Shown here: positions 9,001 through 10,725 of the stretch, one piece after another
Layout of the letters: the number at the start of each line of letters is the position of its first letter
Numbering within the stretch: position 1 is the stretch's first letter
Assembly (NCBI GenBank): GCA_028565715.1
Contig: JAOXYC010228348.1
Span: 1-10,725 of the forward strand
Direction of reading: 5' to 3'
From: Phoronis pallida
Taxonomy: Eukaryota; Phoronida; Phoronidae
Length of the DNA: 10,725 bases
Translations under genes and position numbers: made by a program
The notes under the pieces: model-generated
The model's database searches: none
What the model saw: the letters and a program-made list of their open reading frames with translations, nothing else
What the model was told of the DNA's origin: nothing

Positions 9001-10540
9001 TTTATTATGAGATTTATGTTTGTTTCAGTTGAACAACCCACTATACGAGAACAATGCTGACATTATGGAGGATTGTCCGCTAGAGACGGAGGATGGACAT
9101 GTAATCAATGTTAATGGAATGTTTGATGTCATCTTATATCTTGGTATGACTACCCATAATGCTTAAAGGGTGACACACTCCTGTAAAAAGCAACAAAAAG
9201 CAAGCACTTTGAAACATCAAAAAAACAACTCTTCAATAGTGTTCATTGCACTAAACGTGACATTGTATAATGATTTAAACTTGACAACCTCATGGAATTC
9301 GAACAAAATGGTGAATCCTAAAACAATAACAACTTTGGTATCTACCCGTCGTAAAATAATCTTCTAAACTGAGACAGGTTTTTGACATTGTAGTTTTCAG
9401 TGTTTACCATTGTTTAGGATTGAAGTCAGCAAATGTTTGGTTTTGATCTCTTATCATTTTTTCCTAATGATATGACAAAGCCAGGGATGTTAACGTTCCT
9501 TTAGACTTGTCTGAGTAAATTTTCTCTGTTAACTAGTATTTTTTTCAGATTTTTTCCTTTCCTCATTTTGATTTGTTTTCATAGTATTTTAATTTTGTTC
9601 CAGCTCAAAATGTGTACCATGTACCTCTGTGGTTCCACCACGTGTTAATGACGGTTCAAATCTTGGGGAAGAACTCTGTTGAGAACCTCGTTGACTATTT
9701 CATTGGCTTAAAGATCGATCAGGTGTCCCAAGAACACAGGATAGAGGGCATTATTCATCTACTCAGGGACGTGTTGTTCTTCGATCAGGACCCTCCTAGG
9801 TTTGTACACTGATAATTTAAACTTGGAATTTTGTAATTTGAAGCTTTACTTTAATGACATACCGGTATTATCAATACATATTTTATTATCTTAAAAGAAT
9901 AACCACAAATTTAAAACTGGATTGATTAATTATAGGTCTTATTATGTTTGCAAACTTCAAAATTTAAAAAAAATGAAATGAACTGTTTGTAAATTGAACA
10001 TTTAATAACTATTTCATAAAGTGTTGATGATTTGTTATTTCACCCATATTTCTTTTGTGTAGGACCCAAGAAGATAGAAAACAAAGAAAAGATGAAGCAT
10101 TCCAGGGATTGTTACAGTACTTAAGTGAGTTTTGTTTTTAATTACAAAACCTTTATTTTACCAGGAAGATAATCCCTCAAAAGCGAGGTCTGGTTAAAAT
10201 AAATGAAATTTTATTCATTTTTCAGAATTTTTCTGCGATTGGGAAAGGACCACTGAACAAATTGATATAAAATTAATTGAACTTTAAATAATACTATGTC
10301 TTATAGAACTAGATATTAAAACTAACTTATACTTCACGAATTGTTTGTCAAATGTACACGTTTTGAAATTTTATAAGCGAATATATGTGTTGGTAAATAT
10401 TTTTCTGAATATCTATAGACCAAATGTTTGATGTTTTTGTGGTTTTAGATCCGATACAAAGAATTGTAGAGGCTGATGAACATGTGAAAGGAACAAGTGA
10501 ATTATTTGAAATTTTTCAACAACCAAAGCTTAACAAACAG
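2..10540 (+). CDS. SNX14: Sorting nexin 14 (SNX14) gene, 19 internal exons, partial at both ends
   Basis: The exons are 2-71, 457-613, 860-935, 1230-1355, 1767-1890, 2315-2470, 3702-3826, 4307-4365, 5913-5992, 6271-6329, 6814-6988, 7521-7545, 7848-7998, 8221-8323, 8617-8771, 9029-9143, 9604-9799, 10063-10124 and 10449-10540. They join in one frame into 702 residues without a stop, and all 18 junction phases agree. Domain order is PXA (1-143), RGS-like (about 144-297), basic/acidic linker (298-365), PX (about 366-495), hinge and Nexin-C (about 578-702). This order defines the SNX13/14/19/25 family. Comparison with remembered vertebrate SNX14 aligns nearly gap-free in PXA, PX and Nexin-C, for example EGAVHILQF in RGS and QQPKLNKQ near the C-terminus, which favours SNX14 over SNX13/19/25. 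Family knowledge: an ER-anchored protein at ER-lipid droplet contacts; human loss causes a cerebellar ataxia. The N-terminal transmembrane part and the C-terminal end lie outside the window. Confidence 0.5.
72..456 (+). other. Intron 1, no further feature
   Basis: A 385-nt AT-rich intron (GTAAGT...TTTTCAG). I see no repeat, RNA gene or conserved reading frame in it. Confidence 0.5.
457..613 (+). CDS. SNX14: SNX14 exon 2 (PXA domain)
   Basis: The acceptor TTTTCAG ends at 456 and the donor GTACGT begins at 614. The first two bases complete the codon begun at base 71. The exon encodes residues 24-75 (IKYEDDFQQIALERMG..., ending LFPHILASQALEC) and two bases of an Arg codon. The motif of Phe-Pro followed by Ile-Leu and then Glu-Cys-Arg is characteristic of PXA domains in SNX13/14/25. 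The ATG at 435 is intronic and is not a start. High confidence in both boundaries because the phase fits both neighbours. Confidence 0.5.
691..722. repeat. Short direct repeat (2 x 15 bp) in intron 2
   Basis: The 15-mer CTACATGTAACAAGC occurs at 691-705 and 708-722, offset by 17 bases. It includes the palindrome TACATGTA in part. It is likely a local slippage duplication; no function is implied. Confidence 0.5.
860..935 (+). CDS. SNX14: SNX14 exon 3 (PXA domain)
   Basis: This 76-nt exon follows ATTTTACAG (851-859) and ends before GTAAGT (936-941). It completes the Arg codon and then encodes SLCALVKEVLSGPVLLSAF and on to DKIADP, residues 76-101. The pattern of Leu-x-x-Glu-Leu/Val-Leu-(S/T)-Gly-x-Val-Leu with Ala-Asp-Pro is the signature end of the PXA domain, where the family has a conserved REIL-type segment. 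It ends in phase 0. It has no long open reading frame of its own, so it was found from splice sites and similarity. Confidence 0.5.
1230..1355 (+). CDS. SNX14: SNX14 exon 4 (end of PXA)
   Basis: A phase 0-0 exon of exactly 42 codons between CTGTTTCAG (1221-1229) and GTGAGT (1356-1361). It begins with Asp-Ile-Val-Asn, matching the conserved start of the last PXA helix (a DxVN motif), followed by a hydrophobic LLLVFLDE run. A proline-rich loop (PPPVNPDPP) and a segment reading ILADFAQPL follow, matching the vertebrate FL-KFAEP segment. Residues 102-143. Skipping it would keep the frame. Confidence 0.5.
1356..1766 (+). other. Intron 4, no further feature
   Basis: A 411-nt AT-rich intron from GTGAGT to TTGCAG. 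No repeat or RNA gene recognised. A frame open across 1652-1939 is a shadow of exon 5 in another frame. Confidence 0.5.
1767..1890 (+). CDS. SNX14: SNX14 exon 5 (start of RGS-like domain)
   Basis: Bounded by TTTTTTGCAG (ends 1766) and GTATGT (1891). It encodes residues 144-184, SFHVDITDILSKENASKG and then LFPFMQFMKKEGAVHILQFY. The FxxFMKxEGAVHxLQF block is the first helical part of the SNX14 RGS-like domain and is very close to vertebrate SNX14. The last base is the first base of a Glu codon completed in exon 6. RGS domains usually bind G-alpha; from memory, SNX14 is reported to bind G-alpha-s without clear GAP activity. Confidence 0.5.
1891..2314 (+). other. Intron 5, no further feature
   Basis: A 424-nt AT-rich intron. 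A reading frame runs open through most of it into exon 6, in frame, but its translation (Phe/Ile/Tyr-rich) has no similarity to SNX14 and the acceptor at 2314 is good, so I treat it as intron. Confidence 0.5.
2315..2470 (+). CDS. SNX14: SNX14 exon 6 (RGS-like domain)
   Basis: The acceptor is TGTTTACAG (ends 2314) and the donor is GTTAGT (2471), a weaker form of the consensus. It encodes residues 185-236: EEVNKK, then LRSHLSDEDLIHLHEDVKSL, then YYTYLAPEAS and an acidic/hydrophobic stretch ending ILEIKE-like. The LS-(D/N)-(D/E)-(D/E) followed by LHEDVKxLYxTY matches the middle helices of the SNX14 RGS domain. The exon is followed by the repeat-filled intron 6. Confidence 0.5.
2723..2940. repeat. 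Near-perfect palindrome, ~108-bp arms, no spacer
   Basis: The axis lies between 2830 and 2831 (CAATAAAATG|CATTTTATTG). Reading outward, the arms match over about 108 bp with mismatches near 2811, 2810, 2773, 2746 and two in 2731-2740, and one indel near 2728/2935; identity is above 90%. Both arms therefore encode the same peptide in opposite directions (…VKKKCFRNVGDF…). It could be a fold-back element, or two head-to-head copies of one repeat. As RNA it would form a long hairpin within the intron. Confidence 0.5.
3034..3419. mobile_element. CpG-dense inserted segment of unknown family
   Basis: This segment has about 28 CpG between 3034 and 3360, against few or none in the flanking introns. 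It begins with repeated TTACGG words and is flanked by TTACCCT at 3027-3033 and 3420-3426, a possible target-site duplication. Both strands stay open for long stretches (3040-3276 +, 3033-3350 -), probably an effect of base composition, since neither translation is recognisable. It may be a non-autonomous transposon, a retrocopy, or an internal CpG island with promoter activity; I cannot tell which. Confidence 0.5.
3429..3480 (+). repeat. Three ATTACTGA-type words
   Basis: ATTACTGA occurs three times (near 3431, 3451 and 3472) at spacings of about 20 nt. It borders the CpG-dense segment on its right side and may belong to the same insertion. Function unknown. Confidence 0.5.
3548..3620 (+). 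mobile_element. tRNA-Lys-like sequence: SINE head or tRNA pseudogene
   Basis: A pol III A box (TGGCTCAGTTGG, 3555-3566) and B box (GGTTCGACTCC, 3599-3609) both fit consensus with 44-nt spacing. The 73 nt fold as a tRNA: T stem 5 of 5 pairs (3596-3600 with 3608-3612), acceptor 6 of 7 with two G-U pairs (3548-3554 with 3613-3619), D stem mostly paired. The anticodon position reads TTT, giving tRNA-Lys(UUU), but base 33 is G rather than T and the anticodon stem is broken, so it is not a working tRNA. A tRNA-Lys-derived SINE head is most likely; the body and A-rich tail were not delimited. Confidence 0.5.
3702..3826 (+). CDS. SNX14: SNX14 exon 7 (end of RGS-like domain)
   Basis: The acceptor TCATTTTTCAG ends at 3701 and GTAAGT starts at 3827. 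The first two bases complete a Phe codon, and the exon encodes residues 237-278, including FRAYGTVLDLLEKQFLPLF and CDD at the end. The AYxxVLxLLExxFxPxF motif is the terminal RGS helix of SNX14 leading to the last short exon of the domain. It ends in phase 0. Confidence 0.5.
3827..4306 (+). other. Intron 7, with possible repeat fragment
   Basis: A 480-nt intron. Near 4019-4039 an inverted repeat ACATAAC/GTTATGT occurs, and near 4184-4232 two similar words (CCTCGGGTGATAAT and CCTCGGTGCTCATAAT) are close together. These may be pieces of an old interspersed repeat; nothing is delimited. Confidence 0.5.
4307..4365 (+). CDS. SNX14: SNX14 exon 8 (short; RGS end to basic linker)
   Basis: A 59-nt exon between CTTAATTGCAG (ends 4306) and GTAAGT (4366-4371). 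It reads YFSLICGHRLTARINRNQS and two bases of a Trp codon. Tyr-Phe at the start matches the EYF of vertebrate SNX14 after the final RGS helix; the rest is basic and diverged. Support comes from strong splice sites at both ends, correct phase with both neighbours, and position. Skipping this exon would shift the frame. Confidence 0.5.
4366..5912 (+). other. Intron 8, longest intron (1,547 nt)
   Basis: It contains a hAT-type MITE at 4484-4612. Outside that, bases 4613-5912 are AT-rich with homopolymer runs, and I see no RNA gene, exon with SNX14 similarity, or other repeat. It separates the RGS end from the basic linker. Confidence 0.5.
4484..4612. mobile_element. hAT-type MITE, 129 bp
   Basis: The ends are inverted: TAGGGCTGCAATGATT at 4484-4499, and the reverse complement of the right end reads TAGGGCTGCAACAATT (13 of 16 matching). 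TAGGGCTGCAAC is a known terminus of hAT-superfamily elements in animals. The flanking 8-mers GTTTTAGC and ACATAAGC share only 4 of 8 bases, so the target-site duplication has decayed. It is too short for a transposase and so non-autonomous. Confidence 0.5.
5913..5992 (+). CDS. SNX14: SNX14 exon 9 (basic linker)
   Basis: The acceptor is TATTTCTTCAG (ends 5912) and the donor GTAATG (5993). It encodes WKRQSEKSTFFKKGTKL and then TKSFRQQQLI, a strongly basic stretch with phenylalanines. This matches in place and character the basic IGSKIKGVFKS-like segment of vertebrate SNX14 between RGS and PX, though identity is low. Phases fit both neighbours. It follows the longest intron of the window (1,547 nt). 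Confidence 0.5.
5993..6270 (+). other. Intron 9, with possible tRNA-like relic
   Basis: A 278-nt intron between GTAATG and TTTTAG. Bases 6069-6137 resemble a degenerate tRNA (listed separately). The central part is more GC-rich than the other introns. Confidence 0.5.
6069..6137 (+). pseudogene. Degenerate tRNA-like relic
   Basis: An A-box-like TGGCTCTGCGTT starts at 6076 and a B-box-like GGTGAGAATCA starts at 6119 (8 of 11), 43 nt apart, the normal tRNA spacing. A D stem GCTC/GAGC (6078-6081 with 6092-6095) is intact with a 10-nt loop; the anticodon loop begins TTTAA. Acceptor and T stems do not pair. It may be an old SINE or chance similarity. Confidence 0.5.
6271..6329 (+). CDS. SNX14: SNX14 exon 10 (acidic linker)
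   Basis: A 59-nt exon after TGATTTTATTTTAG (ends 6270), ending before GTAAGT (6330-6335). It encodes GDDKMADDEYLSDSPSLGAG, a short acidic, serine-rich stretch. Vertebrate SNX14 also has an acidic stretch here, longer as I remember it. Function of the linker is not established from sequence; disorder is likely. The ATG inside the exon is not a start. Skipping would shift the frame. Confidence 0.5.
6330..6813 (+). other. Intron 10, holding a MITE
   Basis: A 484-nt intron. Bases 6434-6600 are a short transposon (listed separately). The remainder is AT-rich, with a pyrimidine-rich tract before the acceptor TATAG at 6811-6813. Confidence 0.5.
6434..6600. mobile_element. MITE, 167 bp, with terminal inverted repeats and G/C runs
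   Basis: Left end CAGTGGCAGATCCAGG (6434-6449) and right end reverse complement CAGGGGCAGATCCAGG match at 15 of 16. A G8 run (6448-6455) lies just inside the left end and a C12 run (6560-6571) in the right half. CAGTGGC(A/G)GATCCAG termini are found in non-autonomous elements, probably of the hAT superfamily, in marine invertebrates. Flanks CTGTAATT and CTATTCCA do not give a clear target-site duplication. The 78-aa frame across it is meaningless. Confidence 0.5.
6814..6988 (+). CDS. SNX14: SNX14 exon 11 (linker end and start of PX domain)
   Basis: The acceptor CTTTTCCTTATAG ends at 6813 and the donor GTAAGT lies at 6989-6994. Residues 345-365 complete the acidic linker (SNGNGCEDEVIDSS). From Trp366 the PX domain begins with WRVSIPFVAPFPQQ, matching the AWKISIPYV start of vertebrate SNX14, followed by the beta strand VYIGFVIDVRRLD, the counterpart of PVFCIDVERND. 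The last base begins an Asn codon completed in the microexon. Confidence 0.5.
6989..7520 (+). other. Intron 11, no mobile element
   Basis: A 532-nt AT-rich intron before the microexon. CATCTGCAATTTC occurs twice (7345-7357, 7363-7375), followed by a partly inverted GTTGCAGAT (7378-7386), giving a weak hairpin. Nothing else is recognised. Confidence 0.5.
7521..7545 (+). CDS. SNX14: SNX14 exon 12, 25-nt microexon of the PX domain
   Basis: A strong pyrimidine tract and TTTCTTTCAG end at 7520. The exon completes Asn, encodes Ala-Ala-Glu-Trp-Asn-Ala-Val, and supplies two bases of the PX core Arg, ending at a weak GTCTGT donor (7546). With the next exon it reads EWNAVRKYNDFY, which aligns without gaps to the vertebrate HWSVYRRYLEFY segment. 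The next GT (7550) would break the frame, so 7546 is the only phase-consistent donor nearby. Read-through runs into an ordinary stop at 7566-7568. Confidence 0.5.
7546..7847 (+). other. Intron 12, with small inverted repeat
   Basis: A 302-nt intron after the microexon. An 11-bp perfect inverted repeat (AATGTGATTTT at 7743-7753, AAAATCACATT at 7771-7781) has a 17-nt loop. Nothing else is recognised. Confidence 0.5.
7848..7998 (+). CDS. SNX14: SNX14 exon 13 (PX domain core)
   Basis: The acceptor TCTTTTTCAG ends at 7847 and the donor GTTTGA begins at 7999. It encodes RKYNDFYLLDQKLREFHG, then a loop LPPKKSFGVK, then a helix FLESKRVEFEDYLK. These are the PX elements in order: R-(R/K)-Y-x-(D/E)-F, the LPxxK proline loop, and the RxxxFxxYL helix. 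The core Arg is split across the intron. Earlier structural work, as I recall it, found that human SNX14 PX does not bind PtdIns3P in the usual way; here the loop has Lys at the fifth LPxxK position. Confidence 0.5.
8221..8323 (+). CDS. SNX14: SNX14 exon 14 (PX C-terminal helices)
   Basis: The acceptor TTTAATTGCAG ends at 8220 and GTAAGA starts at 8324. It encodes residues 462-495: NLLTKPTLRGSELLYRFLSK, then DLHFSKNVLPDINI. The NSxLLxxFLS pattern followed by a short stretch ending LPD-(I/V)-N is the final PX helix and its SNX14-specific tail. It ends one base into a Gly/Glu codon. The fit with vertebrate SNX14 (LPDVNLGK) is close. Confidence 0.5.
8617..8771 (+). CDS. SNX14: SNX14 exon 15 (PX to Nexin-C hinge)
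   Basis: The acceptor TAATTTTCAG ends at 8616. The exon encodes residues 496-547: EKMFKSVPMKLVKERGQHLD, then PFLRSFLSS and a Ser/Pro/Asp-rich tail. The KSVPxKLxKExGQHLxPF motif is nearly invariant between this protein and vertebrate SNX14 and is the best single marker for the assignment. It ends in phase 0 with a weak GTTGGT donor at 8772. The ATG at 8622 is an internal Met, not a start. Confidence 0.5.
9029..9143 (+). CDS. SNX14: SNX14 exon 16 (start of Nexin-C)
   Basis: After TTTGTTTCAG (ends 9028) it encodes residues 548-585: LNNPLYENNADIMEDCPLET, then EDGHVINVNGMFDVILYL. The first half is polar and diverged; the second matches the start of Nexin-C (GVYDYLMYVG in vertebrates), where Leu-(Y/N)-x-x-Asp-x-x-x-x-Leu begins the first helix. 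The donor is GTATGA (9144), phase 1. Confidence 0.5.
9144..9603 (+). other. Intron 16, no further feature
   Basis: A 460-nt AT-rich intron from GTATGA to TTCCAG. A 65-aa frame inside it is Asn/Thr/Lys-rich and has no recognised similarity. Confidence 0.5.
9604..9799 (+). CDS. SNX14: SNX14 exon 17 (Nexin-C domain core)
   Basis: The acceptor TTTGTTCCAG ends at 9603. It encodes residues 586-650: AQNVYHVPLWFHHVLMTVQI, then a segment containing KNSVENLVDYF, then EHRIEGIIHLLRDVLFFDQD and PP. PxWxHHxLMxxxIL and EHR-xxxIxxLRDxxF are typical Nexin-C features shared with vertebrate SNX14. It ends two bases into Arg651 at a weak GTTTGT donor (9800). Nexin-C in this family has been linked to lipid droplet association. 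Confidence 0.5.
10063..10124 (+). CDS. SNX14: SNX14 exon 18 (Nexin-C)
   Basis: A 62-nt exon between TTTTGTGTAG (ends 10062) and GTGAGT (10125-10130). It completes Arg and reads TQEDRKQRKDEAFQGLLQYL, then one base of the next codon. It matches the vertebrate segment of Gln-Asp-Lys-Gln-Lys with later Ala-x-x-x-Phe-x-x-(L/M)-(M/L). The highly charged start probably lies on a surface helix. It has no long reading frame and was found from splice sites and phase. Confidence 0.5.
10125..10448 (+). other. Intron 18, no further feature
   Basis: A 324-nt intron from GTGAGT to GGTTTTAG. Its last 30 bases (10419-10448) are an optional exon 19 extension if the CTATAG acceptor at 10413-10418 is used. Confidence 0.5.
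10449..10540 (+). CDS. SNX14: SNX14 exon 19 (Nexin-C, last exon in window)
   Basis: Using GTGGTTTTAG as acceptor (ends 10448) the exon encodes NPIQRIVEADEHVKGTSELF, then EIFQQPKLNKQ, ending in phase 0 before GTAATT (10541). The FxxxQQPxLNKQ motif is a conserved late Nexin-C helix. An upstream acceptor (CTATAG ending 10418) is also in frame and would add 10 residues; the shorter form matches the vertebrate spacing (26 against 27 residues up to the QQP motif). The remaining Nexin-C residues and stop codon are beyond the window. Confidence 0.5.
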
Positions 10541-10725
10541 GTAATTGGTAAAGAATATATGCAGAGCAGTAGGTTTCTTCCAGTGTGGTTTTGCACTGAA
10601 ACCAAGGGTATTTACAATACTCAACATTCGACTTATTTCACTCTAGCAAAAGGAGACGCGAATGCTTCTCTCCAGCGCGAATGCGCATGACCGGATAGAC
10701 CGGATGTGGACAAACAGTTGCGCCC
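10541..10725 (+). other. Start of intron 19, turning CpG-rich at the window edge
   Basis: GTAATT opens the intron. From about 10655 the sequence gains about 8 CpG in 70 bases, with CGCGAATGC at 10657-10665 and 10676-10684, and GACCGGAT at 10689-10696 and 10698-10705. This may be the edge of an insertion. No sequence resembling the last SNX14 residues was found here. Confidence 0.5.

Noticed and set aside
9170-9367. 65-aa frame in intron 16
   Set aside because: Asn/Thr/Lys-rich, no similarity, within an intron with good borders.
1-10725. CRISPR array, operon or other prokaryotic system
   Set aside because: No spaced repeats or ribosome binding sites; the coding sequence is split by 18 spliceosomal introns.

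Overview
The window is eukaryotic genomic DNA holding one interrupted protein-coding gene on the + strand. It carries 19 exons that splice in a single continuous frame (2,106 nt, 702 codons, no internal stop), separated by 18 complete AT-rich introns of about 220-1,550 nt with GT..AG boundaries. A 19th intron starts at 10541 and runs off the end. The protein is recognisable as sorting nexin 14 (SNX14, the SNX-RGS/Mdm1 family): most of a PXA domain, then an RGS-like domain, a basic-then-acidic linker, a PX domain, and most of a Nexin-C domain. Both ends are missing. The N-terminal membrane anchor lies upstream and the last part of Nexin-C with the stop codon lies downstream.

Layout: exons 1-4 (2-1355) encode PXA; exons 5-8 (1767-4365) the RGS-like region; exons 9-10 and the start of 11 (5913 to about 6876) the linker; exons 11-14 (6814-8323) the PX domain; exon 15 (8617-8771) the hinge; exons 16-19 (9029-10540) Nexin-C. 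Members of this family are ER-anchored proteins acting at ER-lipid droplet or ER-endolysosome contacts. The domains work as one polypeptide, so there is no operon-like context.

The introns hold most of the unusual material. Intron 6 (2471-3701) is a nest of insertions: a near-perfect palindrome of about 108-bp arms with no spacer, a CpG-dense segment of about 390 bp, and a degenerate tRNA-Lys-like sequence with intact pol III A and B boxes (a SINE head or tRNA pseudogene). Intron 8 carries a 129-bp hAT-type MITE, intron 10 a 167-bp MITE with inverted termini and G/C runs, and intron 9 a weaker second tRNA-like relic. The last ~75 bases turn abruptly CpG-rich and may be the edge of another insertion.

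The organism looks like an invertebrate metazoan, because of compact AT-rich introns, an SNX14 clearly diverged from vertebrates, and transposon termini of kinds common in marine invertebrates. A mollusc or other lophotrochozoan is my best guess but is not proven by the sequence. I do not see a new gene system. The most notable items are the hairpin palindrome with a degraded ribozyme-like motif, a 25-nt microexon carrying part of the PX core, competing in-frame acceptors at exon 19, and the CpG island in intron 6.
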